Assembly (NCBI GenBank): GCA_030605475.1
Contig: JAUWIG010000031.1
Location: 1-42,093 of the forward strand
DNA length: 42,093 nucleotides
Source: Planctomycetota bacterium
GTDB taxonomy: Bacteria > Planctomycetota > Phycisphaerae > Sedimentisphaerales > Anaerobacaceae
Direction: 5' to 3'
Shown piece by piece: positions 8,970-16,837 of the stretch. Below the pieces are notes generated by a model, which was not told the origin of the DNA, did no database searches, and saw only the letters and a list, made by a program, of their open reading frames with translations. Numbering within the stretch: the stretch's first letter is position 1; the number at the start of each line of letters is the position of its first letter. A program made the position numbers and the translations under genes.

Positions 8970-9908
8970 TTGGCCGATTATCGCGTAAATCTCGACATAT
9001 TTGCAGGCCCTCTGGATTTGCTCTTGTATTTGGTCCGCAGAGATGAGGTGGATATTTACGATATTCCCATCGCTAAAATAACCGACCAATACATCCGCTA
9101 CATCGAAATGCTCAAGAGTCTTGATATCGACCTGGCCGGCGATTTTTTAGTAATGGCCGCAACGTTAATGCACATAAAATCGGCAATGCTGCTGCCAAAA
9201 GCAGAGCCAGAGCAGTTGCAGGCTGACGATTTAGCCGACCCTCGAGCAGAGCTTATACGCCAACTGCTCGAATATAAAAAGTTCAAAGATGCCGCCAATC
9301 TTCTAAGTACCGCCGCCGATGAGGCAAAGAATCGCTTTCCCCGGCCAAGCACCATCGTCGAGCAGCTAAAGCCGGACGATGAGCTGGCGATTGACATCGA
9401 ACAGGTAAGCATTTGGGACCTGCTCGAAGCCTTTGACTCTATATGCAAGGCTATCGGCTCAACTGCTGACATAAGTCACATCAAGGATGATACGCCCATT
9501 GACTTGTATCAGATAGAGATTTTGCTCCGTTTGCAGACGGAAGGCCAGATGAGCTTCGAACGAATCTTCGAATCCGGTGCCAACCGCGCCGTGATGATAG
9601 GATTATTCCTGGCACTTCTTGAATTGATTCGAGAAAGACTGGTTTGGGTCGAGCAGGCAAAGTCCTCGGCTCAGCTTTACTTACGACCTTTAACCGATGA
9701 ACCCGCCGAGCAGGCTGTACAAGAAGCCATACGTGCCACCGCCGCCGAGACAGACAAAGAGCAGCTTTCTCAAAACCAACGGCAAAAACAACCGCATATT
9801 CCAATTGCTGAATTGCCGGCAAAAAGAAAACCGGCCGTTTCGCCCCAGAAGTATGAAAAGGAAAAAACAAAATCCACCAAAGACAGCGAGCAACAAGCGA
9901 TAAATTAG
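8970..9908 (+). CDS. scpA: Segregation and condensation protein A
   Basis: The 312-residue kleisin subunit of the SMC-ScpAB chromosome condensation complex. The N-terminal block VNLDIFAGPLDLLLYLVRRD (with I.DIPIAKITDQY downstream) is diagnostic and binds the SMC neck. The winged-helix C-terminal domain (LYQIEILLRLQTEGQMSFE) binds the SMC head. A charged, low-complexity tail of about 60 residues follows, and is longer than usual. Translation starts at TTG 8970. No scpB gene follows; the next gene is a thioredoxin, so the partner must lie elsewhere. Confidence 0.93.
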   Translation: MADYRVNLDIFAGPLDLLLYLVRRDEVDIYDIPIAKITDQYIRYIEMLKSLDIDLAGDFLVMAATLMHIKSAMLLPKAEPEQLQADDLADPRAELIRQLLEYKKFKDAANLLSTAADEAKNRFPRPSTIVEQLKPDDELAIDIEQVSIWDLLEAFDSICKAIGSTADISHIKDDTPIDLYQIEILLRLQTEGQMSFERIFESGANRAVMIGLFLALLELIRERLVWVEQAKSSAQLYLRPLTDEPAEQAVQEAIRATAAETDKEQLSQNQRQKQPHIPIAELPAKRKPAVSPQKYEKEKTKSTKDSEQQAIN

Positions 9909-9911
9909 CAT

Positions 9912-9940
9912 TTGACAACCATTAGCTTTATCAATAAAAT
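9912..9940 (+). promoter_or_regulatory. Promoter upstream of the first thioredoxin gene
   Basis: Consensus TTGACA (9912-9917), a 17-base spacer and TAAAAT (9935-9940) lie just after the scpA stop and 39 bases before the thioredoxin ATG. This is one of the best sigma70-like matches in the window. Confidence 0.6.
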
Positions 9941-9979
9941 AGCTATCGTTTGTTGGTAGAGAATTTAGAAAGGATAGTA

Positions 9980-10306
9980 ATGGCCGGTAATGTGATTGAG
10001 CTAACCGACGCCGCTTTTGATGACCTTGTTCACAACTCCGATGTGCCCGTGCTTGTGGATTTTTGGGCACCCTGGTGCGGACCCTGCAAGATGATGGCTC
10101 CCATCTTAGGAGAAATCGCAGATGAATATACAGACAAGGCCAAAATCTGCAAGCTCAATACCGATGACGCTCGTGACAGTGCTATAGAATTCGACATAAG
10201 TTCAATACCGACCATCATTTTATTCAAAGATGGCCAAATACAGAAGAAATGGGTCGGCTTAACCAGCAAGAAAAGCCTCGCCGCCGCAATCGACGAACTG
10301 CTCTGA
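9980..10306 (+). CDS. trxA: Thioredoxin (first copy)
   Basis: The 108-residue cytoplasmic thioredoxin has the active site WCGPC (C33/C36), the cis-proline loop SSIPTIILF and the FDVS-like EFDISSIPT block, all normal for the family. It reduces disulfides in target proteins using electrons from a thioredoxin reductase. I chose ATG 9980 (AAAGGA about 5 bases upstream) over an in-frame TTG at 9950, because the protein then has the normal length. It has its own strong promoter. A 144-base spacer separates it from the second thioredoxin, so it may be expressed independently of the redox operon that follows. Confidence 0.92.
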   Translation: MAGNVIELTDAAFDDLVHNSDVPVLVDFWAPWCGPCKMMAPILGEIADEYTDKAKICKLNTDDARDSAIEFDISSIPTIILFKDGQIQKKWVGLTSKKSLAAAIDELL

Positions 10307-10450
10307 AACAGACAACTGAACTTCATACTTAACCCCAGGTAAAACCGGACGGTGTAATGAGGGTATCTGTGAATTTAGTTTCTGAATACAGCCGAAAGCT
10401 GGGAAGCATTTGTATATTTAATCATTATTAAAGGAAACAGAGGTATAAAA

Positions 10451-10801
10451 ATGGAAACAGCGAAACCAATCGATATAACTGACGAAAACTTCGAAAAGGA
10501 AGCATTAAAATCAGAAATTCCGGTATTAGTGGATTTTTGGGCTACATGGTGCGGACCCTGTCAGATGGCTGGGCCGGTGCTTGATAAAATAGCCCAGGAA
10601 TACGAAGGTAGATTAAAGGTATGCAAGTTGAATATTGACGAGGGACACCAAACAGCCACTAAATGCGGTGTCATGAGTGTACCTACATTGAATATTTATA
10701 AAAACGGTGAGATGGTGGACCAAATTGTTGGTGTTACCTCAAGTTATGAGGCCGACATCAAGAAAAAAATAGAGCCCCATCTGGAACAAAGCGAGGGCTG
10801 A
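10451..10801 (+). CDS. Thioredoxin (second copy, first gene of redox operon)
   Basis: The 116-residue thioredoxin has the WCGPC active site (C34/C37) and cis-proline loop MSVPTLNIY. AGAGGT at 10439-10444 supports ATG 10451. It differs markedly from the first copy (WATWCGPCQMAGPVLDK against WAPWCGPCKMMAPILGE), so it is not a recent duplicate. The reductase gene begins 7 bases after its stop, and the following NADH/ferredoxin genes continue with tiny gaps. This suggests it is the dedicated partner of that reductase. This gene and the next look more A+T-rich than the NuoE/NuoF-like genes downstream. Confidence 0.92.
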   Translation: METAKPIDITDENFEKEALKSEIPVLVDFWATWCGPCQMAGPVLDKIAQEYEGRLKVCKLNIDEGHQTATKCGVMSVPTLNIYKNGEMVDQIVGVTSSYEADIKKKIEPHLEQSEG

Positions 10802-10808
10802 TTTTAAA

Positions 10809-11738
10809 ATGAGCAATGCTACACATGATGTTATTATTGTCGGCGGAGGGCCTGCTGGTCTAACTGCAGGGATTTATACATCAAGAGAAGGACTTGACAC
10901 TCTTTTATTAGAAAAATGGTTATGCGGGGGTTTAGCCGCTGAGACTACATCGGTGGAGAATTACCCTGGTTTTCCAGAGGGTGTACATGGCAAAAACTTA
11001 ATGGAAAAATTTAAACAACAGGCTCAGAAGTTCGGAACACAGATCGTTGAATACAGTGAGGTGGCCAAAGTAGAGCCACTCGAGAAGAAAGTAAAAATTA
11101 AAACAGATAATCGAGAATATGATGCCCGTTGTTTAATAATCGCTTCAGGAAATATGCCTAAAAAATTAAATGTTCCTGGTGAAGAAGAGTTTTACGGTAA
11201 AGGCGTTTCCTATTGTGCAACATGCGATGGACCACTCTATAAAGGTAAAGACGTTGCTGTCATAGGTTGTGGAGATTCTGGGTTGCAGGAGGGCGAATCT
11301 CTTCTTGCACACGTGAGAAGGGCGACCTTCATAGAATTCTTACCTTATATGAACGCTGCAAAAATATTGCAAGAAAGATTGCAGAGCAGTGAAAAAACAG
11401 ATTTTTTACTAAATCATATGCTCACTTCTATAAACGGCGAGGACCTTGTTAGTTCTGTTACAGTAAAGAGCCGTCAAACTAATGAGGAAAAAAAATTAGA
11501 GGTTTCAGGTGTCTTCATATACGTAGGATTTTTACCCAACTCTAAATTTTTGGAAGGCGTTGTTAAATTGGATACCTCAGGATATATCATTACCAATGAA
11601 AATATGGAGACATCCGTATCTGGTATATATGCAGCAGGCGATGTGCGTTCAAAGAAAGTACGCCAGATAGATGTCGCTTGCGGAGAAGGCACAATCGCAG
11701 CCATATCAGCAAGGGATTACATAAAAGAGTTGGTATGA
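10809..11738 (+). CDS. Flavin thioredoxin reductase-like protein without the NADPH-phosphate motif
   Basis: The 309-residue protein aligns end to end with low-molecular-weight thioredoxin reductases. The FAD loop is GGGPAG (12-17). The redox disulfide is C136-A-T-C139, and the C-terminal FAD motif is GIYAAGDVR. The nucleotide-domain glycine motif is GCGDSG (153-158). However, the segment that carries HRRxxxR in NADPH-using enzymes (Escherichia coli 175-181) reads EFLPYMN here (176-182). That removes the arginines that hold the 2'-phosphate. Known relatives without this motif use other donors, for example ferredoxin in clostridial FFTR. It lies between a thioredoxin and a NuoE-like gene (3-base gap). 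The electron donor is therefore open: NADH, ferredoxin or a complex partner. Confidence 0.88.
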   Translation: MSNATHDVIIVGGGPAGLTAGIYTSREGLDTLLLEKWLCGGLAAETTSVENYPGFPEGVHGKNLMEKFKQQAQKFGTQIVEYSEVAKVEPLEKKVKIKTDNREYDARCLIIASGNMPKKLNVPGEEEFYGKGVSYCATCDGPLYKGKDVAVIGCGDSGLQEGESLLAHVRRATFIEFLPYMNAAKILQERLQSSEKTDFLLNHMLTSINGEDLVSSVTVKSRQTNEEKKLEVSGVFIYVGFLPNSKFLEGVVKLDTSGYIITNENMETSVSGIYAAGDVRSKKVRQIDVACGEGTIAAISARDYIKELV

Positions 11739-11741
11739 AAG

Positions 11742-12236
11742 ATGGTAAGACCGATAAAATACAGTTTATCAGAGATTAAGGATATTTTAGCACGGCACCG
11801 ACCGAACAGGGGCAGCCTGATACCTATCTTGCAGGATATACAGCAAAATTTCGGATATCTGTCGGAAGAAGCAATAGAAGATCTGCAGCACCTGCTCGAT
11901 ATATCCGCCAACGAGATATTCGGCGTGGCCACCTTTTATACGCAGTTTCGTTTCAGGCCTCCGGGCCAGCACATCATCCAGGTCTGTCAGGGAACGGCAT
12001 GCCATGTGCGGGGAGGATACCTGATACTCCAGGAACTACAGCGGCATCTGGGAATCAAGGCCGGCCAGGCAACCGCAGATGGTAAGTTTGACCTCGAACG
12101 GGTGGCTTGTCTGGGCTGCTGTGCGCTGGCACCGGTCGTCGCGGTGGACGGCAAGGTGTACGCAGCAGTGACGGTGAAAAAAATTCCATCCCTACTTTCT
12201 CAATACACAGGCGAAAGGGACAGCAAGAACATATGA
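11742..12236 (+). CDS. NuoE/HydC-like [2Fe-2S] subunit
   Basis: The 164-residue protein has an N-terminal helical bundle and a thioredoxin-like [2Fe-2S] domain. Its ligands are C82, C87 (VCQGTACHVRGG), C123 and C127 (VACLGCCALAPVV). This is the 24-kDa subunit type of NADH:quinone oxidoreductase and of electron-bifurcating hydrogenases and formate dehydrogenases. It docks on the NuoF-like flavoprotein. It starts 3 bases after the reductase stop. Its own stop overlaps the next start (ATGA at 12233-12236), so translation is coupled. No membrane Nuo subunits occur in the window, so a soluble complex is likely. Confidence 0.9.
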   Translation: MVRPIKYSLSEIKDILARHRPNRGSLIPILQDIQQNFGYLSEEAIEDLQHLLDISANEIFGVATFYTQFRFRPPGQHIIQVCQGTACHVRGGYLILQELQRHLGIKAGQATADGKFDLERVACLGCCALAPVVAVDGKVYAAVTVKKIPSLLSQYTGERDSKNI

Positions 12237-12400
12237 CTTCACTACAACAAGCCTTCTCCAAAACTCAAGCTCAGTGGCGCAAGCTCGAAGAGGGCAAAAT
12301 CCCCATTCTCTTCGCTGGTGCGGCAACCCAGGAGATAGTCAGCACGGATTACGATAAAACAGACACTAACAAGACAACAAGCGAAGGAGGTGGGGATTGA
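12233..12400 (+). CDS. 55-residue uncharacterised protein of the redox operon
   Basis: The short gene is translationally coupled on both sides: its ATG overlaps the NuoE-like stop (ATGA), and its TGA overlaps the start of the NuoF-like gene (TGATG). The sequence has a helical N-terminus (SLQQAFSKTQAQWRKLEEGK), a central hydrophobic segment (IPILFAGAATQ) and a polar Thr/Asp/Gly tail. There are no cysteines and no clear membrane helix. I do not recognise the family. Its position between two subunits of one complex suggests a small accessory subunit or assembly factor. It could also be a mere coupling ORF, although the AGGAGG within its 3' end already serves the next gene. Confidence 0.6.
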   Translation: MTSLQQAFSKTQAQWRKLEEGKIPILFAGAATQEIVSTDYDKTDTNKTTSEGGGD

Positions 12401-14313
12401 TGCACTTTAGGAATGTGCAAGAACTTGAAAAACGGCGACAAAAAGCCAGGAAAGCAAAATCCAGCATCAAGAAAACCATTCTTGTTTGTGCTGGAACAGG
12501 GTGTCTGTCCAACGGCTCAGCCGAGGTAGCCGAGGCCTTTCAACGGGAGCTTAAAGACCGCGGCATTGATATGAAAGTCGAACTTACGGTCAAGACGACC
12601 GGCTGCCACGGCTTCTGTGAGCGCGGACCTATTGTGTCTTTCGTGCCCTCAGGCATCCTCTACCAGCGAGTCTCGGCGAAGTCCGTGCCGGAGATTGTGG
12701 AGAAAACCGTGATAGGCGGAGAAATCATCAAGGAGCTGGTCTATCGCGACCCGAAAACCAATAAATATGTCGAGCAGTACTCGGAAATACCGTTCTATGC
12801 CCACCAGACCAGAATCACACTTAAAAATATCGGTCAGATTGACCCTGCATCGCTCGATGACTACCTTGCGGTAGACGGCTTTTCGGGCCTGGCAAAGGCC
12901 TTGAGCATAGGGCCGGAGCGTATTATTGATGAGGTCGAAAAGAGCGTCCTAAGGGGCAAAGGCGGCGGCGGATTTCCAACAGCACAGAAGTGGCGAGCCT
13001 GCGTCGAGGCAGGGGGCGAGAAACGCTACATCATCGCGAACGGCGACGAGGGCGACCCCGGCGCATTCATGGACCGTTCACTCATGGAAGGCGACCCGTT
13101 TAATGTTCTGGAAGGTATGATTATCGCGGCCTACGCTATTGGAAGCGACGAGGGCTATATCTACGTGCGGCAGGAGTATCCGCTCGCGGTCAAGCATCTC
13201 CAGAAGGCTATTGAGACTTGCCGGAAGGTGGGCTTACTCGGTGAGAACATTCTCGGAAACGGCTTCAACTTCGATATCACTATAAACCGCGGCGGCGGCG
13301 CGTTCGTCTGCGGTGAGGAGACGGGCCTGATTGCCTCAATCGAAGGCCGCCGTGGCATGCCTCAGCCACGTCCGCCGTTTCCCGCTGTCAGCGGGCTGTG
13401 GGGCAAGCCAACAGTTATTCAAAACGTGGAGACGCTCGGCAGTCTGCCGATGATACTGCGCAACGGTGCTGACTGGTTCGCCAGCTACGGCAGCGAGTCC
13501 AGCAAGGGAACAAAGACATTCGCGCTGGTAGGCAAAATCAACAACACAGGCCTGGTCGAGGTGCCTATGGGCATCACACTCAGAGAAATCGTATATGACA
13601 TCGGCGGAGGTATTCCCAAAGGCAAGGCACTAAAGGCGGTGCAGACGGGTGGACCTTCAGGCGGGTGCATCCCCGCAGAAAAGATAGACTTGCCCGTTGA
13701 CTACGAAGCGCTCACCGAGGTCGGAAGCATTATGGGTTCCGGAGGTATGATTGTACTCGATGAAGACAACTGTATGGTCGATATCGCAAGATATTTTCTG
13801 TCGTTTACGCAGGAAGAATCCTGCGGTAAGTGTGCACCGTGCCGGGTTGGAACGCGCGCAATGCTGAGTATCCTGGAACGCATCGCGGCAGGCCAAGGCC
13901 GGATGGCCGACCTTGATAAGCTTGAAAAAATCGCGCAGACCGTCAAAGACGGTTCGTTGTGCGGCCTGGGGCAAACCGCGCCTAACCCGGTACTGACAAC
14001 GCTGCGATATTTTAGAAAAGAATATGAAGAGCACATTAAAAAAGGCCAGTGCCCCGCATTCGTCTGCAGCCAACTAATCAGCTACCACATTGACCCCGAC
14101 AGGTGTGTCGGCTGTGGGGCATGCGAAAAGATCTGTCCGGTTAATGCCATAAGCGGCGAAAAGAAAAAAACACATATGATCGACCAGAGTGCCTGTATTC
14201 ACTGCGGAGCATGTCTTAGCACCTGTCCGCAGGTTTATGCCGCTGTCTACCGCCGTAGTGGCAAACTAACCAGGTACGAGCAACGTAAAGAAAAGAAGGG
14301 CAAGTCTAACTAA
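12400..14313 (+). CDS. NuoF/HydB-like NADH-binding flavoprotein with extra ferredoxin domains
   Basis: The 637-residue protein shows these domains in order. A thioredoxin-like [2Fe-2S] domain covers about 20-110 (CAGTGCLSNGS, CHGFCERGP). The FMN/NADH-binding core has GKGGGGFPTAQKW and NGDEGDPGAFMDRSLMEGDP. An SLBB domain follows. The [4Fe-4S] helical bundle carries C475-G-K-C-A-P-C and CGLGQTAPNP. A C-terminal 2x[4Fe-4S] ferredoxin starts at C569 (CVGCGACEKICP, CIHCGACLSTCP). This arrangement is that of HydB/HndC in NAD-dependent bifurcating enzymes, rather than respiratory NuoF. It would oxidise or reduce NAD(H) and hand electrons to ferredoxin-type clusters. AGGAGG at 12385-12390 precedes the start; TTG 12397 is an alternative. 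Confidence 0.92.
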   Translation: MHFRNVQELEKRRQKARKAKSSIKKTILVCAGTGCLSNGSAEVAEAFQRELKDRGIDMKVELTVKTTGCHGFCERGPIVSFVPSGILYQRVSAKSVPEIVEKTVIGGEIIKELVYRDPKTNKYVEQYSEIPFYAHQTRITLKNIGQIDPASLDDYLAVDGFSGLAKALSIGPERIIDEVEKSVLRGKGGGGFPTAQKWRACVEAGGEKRYIIANGDEGDPGAFMDRSLMEGDPFNVLEGMIIAAYAIGSDEGYIYVRQEYPLAVKHLQKAIETCRKVGLLGENILGNGFNFDITINRGGGAFVCGEETGLIASIEGRRGMPQPRPPFPAVSGLWGKPTVIQNVETLGSLPMILRNGADWFASYGSESSKGTKTFALVGKINNTGLVEVPMGITLREIVYDIGGGIPKGKALKAVQTGGPSGGCIPAEKIDLPVDYEALTEVGSIMGSGGMIVLDEDNCMVDIARYFLSFTQEESCGKCAPCRVGTRAMLSILERIAAGQGRMADLDKLEKIAQTVKDGSLCGLGQTAPNPVLTTLRYFRKEYEEHIKKGQCPAFVCSQLISYHIDPDRCVGCGACEKICPVNAISGEKKKTHMIDQSACIHCGACLSTCPQVYAAVYRRSGKLTRYEQRKEKKGKSN

Positions 14314-14329
14314 AAAGGGACAAATTAAA

Positions 14330-16834
14330 TTGAAGCTGACCATAGATGGAAAAACAGTAACAGCCAAAGAAGGGGAAACGATTCTCGAATGCGCCCTGCG
14401 ACACGATATTTCAATACCCCATCTTTGTACGCATTCGGCTCTGTCGCCGTTCGGTGCCTGCCGGCTGTGTGTGGTCGAAATCGAAGGTATGCGGGGATAC
14501 CCGACCTCCTGCACAACTCCCGCCGCTGAAGGTATGGTAGTGAGAACAAACACGCAAGCACTTCAGGAACTGAGACGAAATATCCTCGCTCTTACGATGC
14601 TCGAACACCCAAGCGCCTGTTTGGTATGCGACAGGCGCCAGCTTTGTGAACAATATCGGCCGGAAGCGGAAAAAGCAGGACGCACCACGGGGTGCCATAC
14701 CTGCAACAACAAAGAAGTTTGTGAGGTGCGGGTGCTGGCCGAGGATTTGGGGCTTTCGGAGCTGCCGGTTCCACCATCTTACCACCAACGGCCTCTCGAA
14801 CGGGCAGAGCCGTTTATAGACCGGGACCTTAACCTCTGCATCCTTTGCGGACGCTGCGTGCGAATCTGCAAACACCAGCACGGCACGGCGGTCATTGACT
14901 TCATAGACCGAAGCAGCAGGACGCACATCGGCCAGGCCTTTGAACGCTCGTTGCTCGATGCCGGCTGTCGGTTCTGCGGTTCCTGTGTCGATGTGTGTCC
15001 GACCGGCAGCCTGGCCGATAGGTACGCCAAATGGTACGGCAAGCCGGACGCGACTATAGAAACAACCTGTATCTTCTGCGATGCTGCGTGCGCATTGGAG
15101 CTCGGGGCCAAGAGGGGAAAACTAATTACAGCAAAAGCGGTCAATGAGGATGTCCCCATCTGTGTGCTGGGACGATTCGCCCTCCCTGAATTTCTGAACG
15201 GCACCGACCGGCTCCGCATGCCATATGTACGCGTGGGTGAGGTTCTGCGTGAGACAGAATGGAAAGAGGCCATAAAAGCAATGGCTGCGAAACTAAGGGA
15301 ATTTGTCGGTGATGGTTTCGCGATAGTCTGCGACACCGCCAGTACCATTGAGGACCGGCATATCTTCAAAAAGTTCACCAGCGAGGTGATGAAATCAAAG
15401 AACTACATCGAGATCAAGCCTGATGCGCGGGGTGTTTCGCGTACCTCGCTGCCAAAAGGCACTAAAGCAGCTCTGCTGACAGGCAATTTCATCGATGCGG
15501 CGCAGTTAAAGGCCCTTGAGTTGTTGATTGTACAGGACTGTTACCCGAGCGCGGTGAGCGAACGTGCTGATATTGTGTTGCCGGCGGCAGTGTTTGCCGA
15601 GGTCGATGGGACTATCCCGGATAGCTCTGGCCAAAAACGGCCCTTGCGCAAAGCGTGCGACCCGCCGGGCCAGGCAAAAGCCGAATGGCGAATTATTTGC
15701 GAGCTTGCCCGGGCAATGGGGGCTAAAGGTTTTGCCTACAAATCAGCCGGCGCAATCTCAAAGAAACTGGGAATCCCAAAGACCGACTTGCAGGTTGAGC
15801 GGGACAAGACGCCTGAAGCGGCCCGGGACCCGAAACTAAGGCGAACATACTTCCGCGGACATCGCATCGACGAAAAGGTCCGCGGACTACAGGAACTGCT
15901 CATAGATGGTGGCAGTAGCGCCGGCGCAGCGGAAACTGAACACAAAGGAAATTTCCAAATCCTGGAAAAACACGAGATTGCACCGAACACTCACGAAATC
16001 GTCATCGAAGCACCCGAAGTGGCGAAAAAAGCACTGCCGGGACAGTTCGTTATTGTGATGGTCGATGAAAAATCCGAGCGCGTCCCCTATACCCTGTGCG
16101 ACTGGGATGCCCGAAAAGGTACCATTACCCTGGTGGTGCTGGAAAAGGGACAATCCAGCCGAAAGCTTGTGCTGTTAAAGGCCGGCGATAAACTGGCTCA
16201 TGTGGTTGGACCGCTGGGTGTCCCGCTGGAAATCAAGCGCTACGGCACGGTAGCTCTGGCGGCGGGATGCTACGGAATCGGGGCGATTGTGCCTATTGCC
16301 AAAGCGATGAAAGACGCCGGCAATCGGGTATTAACAATCGCCGAGGCACGCAGCCATTATCTAAGTTACTACAGGGAAAAACTCCAGGCTATTTCCGATG
16401 AGTTTATCCAGACAACAATTGACGGGTCGATGGATATCAAGGGACATGCCGTTGACGTGATTGTGAAAAAGCTAAAAGACGGCGAGAAAATCGATTGTGT
16501 CATCGCGATTGGGTGTCCCTTTATGATGATGCTGACGGGACAGGAGACCAAACCGTACGGCGTAAAAACGCTGGCGGCGCTAAATCCGATTATGCTGGAC
16601 GGAACGGGTATGTGCGGGGCGTGCCGCGTGACCGTGGGTGAAGAAACAAAGTTCGCCTGTGTGGATGGGCCGTTCTTCGATGCGCACTTGATAGACTGGG
16701 ACGAGCTTCGTGACCGCCGTGCCGCGTACAGCGCCGAAGAGATACATTCGCTGGGCCGCACCGAGCCGGTAGCACCGCACCACAATGACAATCATAAATG
16801 TATGAGTTTACATCGAACCAGAAATAGAGAATAA
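14330..16834 (+). CDS. NuoG-like iron-sulfur protein fused to an NfnA-type flavoprotein
   Basis: The 834-residue protein starts at TTG (AAGGGA 9 bases upstream). N-terminal [2Fe-2S] ligands are C33/C44/C47/C61. A NuoG-type His/Cys segment follows, then two [4Fe-4S] sets (C170-x2-C-x2-C and C213-x2-C-x2-C). A MopB-style cluster C247-x2-C-x3-C...C278 leads into a strongly shortened molybdopterin-oxidoreductase-like region (about 285-490) that keeps only the end pieces (SERADIVLPAAVFAEVDGT). From about 540 the sequence is a full NfnA-type ferredoxin:NADP reductase subunit, including PGQFV, LAAGCYGIGAI and a final [2Fe-2S] site (MCGACR, C762/C765/C777). No hydrogenase H-cluster motif exists. NfnB follows 3 bases later. 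Probable role: core electron-wiring subunit of an NADH/NADPH/ferredoxin enzyme. Confidence 0.87.
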   Translation: MKLTIDGKTVTAKEGETILECALRHDISIPHLCTHSALSPFGACRLCVVEIEGMRGYPTSCTTPAAEGMVVRTNTQALQELRRNILALTMLEHPSACLVCDRRQLCEQYRPEAEKAGRTTGCHTCNNKEVCEVRVLAEDLGLSELPVPPSYHQRPLERAEPFIDRDLNLCILCGRCVRICKHQHGTAVIDFIDRSSRTHIGQAFERSLLDAGCRFCGSCVDVCPTGSLADRYAKWYGKPDATIETTCIFCDAACALELGAKRGKLITAKAVNEDVPICVLGRFALPEFLNGTDRLRMPYVRVGEVLRETEWKEAIKAMAAKLREFVGDGFAIVCDTASTIEDRHIFKKFTSEVMKSKNYIEIKPDARGVSRTSLPKGTKAALLTGNFIDAAQLKALELLIVQDCYPSAVSERADIVLPAAVFAEVDGTIPDSSGQKRPLRKACDPPGQAKAEWRIICELARAMGAKGFAYKSAGAISKKLGIPKTDLQVERDKTPEAARDPKLRRTYFRGHRIDEKVRGLQELLIDGGSSAGAAETEHKGNFQILEKHEIAPNTHEIVIEAPEVAKKALPGQFVIVMVDEKSERVPYTLCDWDARKGTITLVVLEKGQSSRKLVLLKAGDKLAHVVGPLGVPLEIKRYGTVALAAGCYGIGAIVPIAKAMKDAGNRVLTIAEARSHYLSYYREKLQAISDEFIQTTIDGSMDIKGHAVDVIVKKLKDGEKIDCVIAIGCPFMMMLTGQETKPYGVKTLAALNPIMLDGTGMCGACRVTVGEETKFACVDGPFFDAHLIDWDELRDRRAAYSAEEIHSLGRTEPVAPHHNDNHKCMSLHRTRNRE

Positions 16835-16837
16835 CGA

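Noticed and set aside
14330-16834. NAD-dependent formate dehydrogenase alpha subunit
   Set aside because: The molybdopterin region is far too short and lacks the catalytic Cys/Sec segment; only flanking parts of MopB remain.
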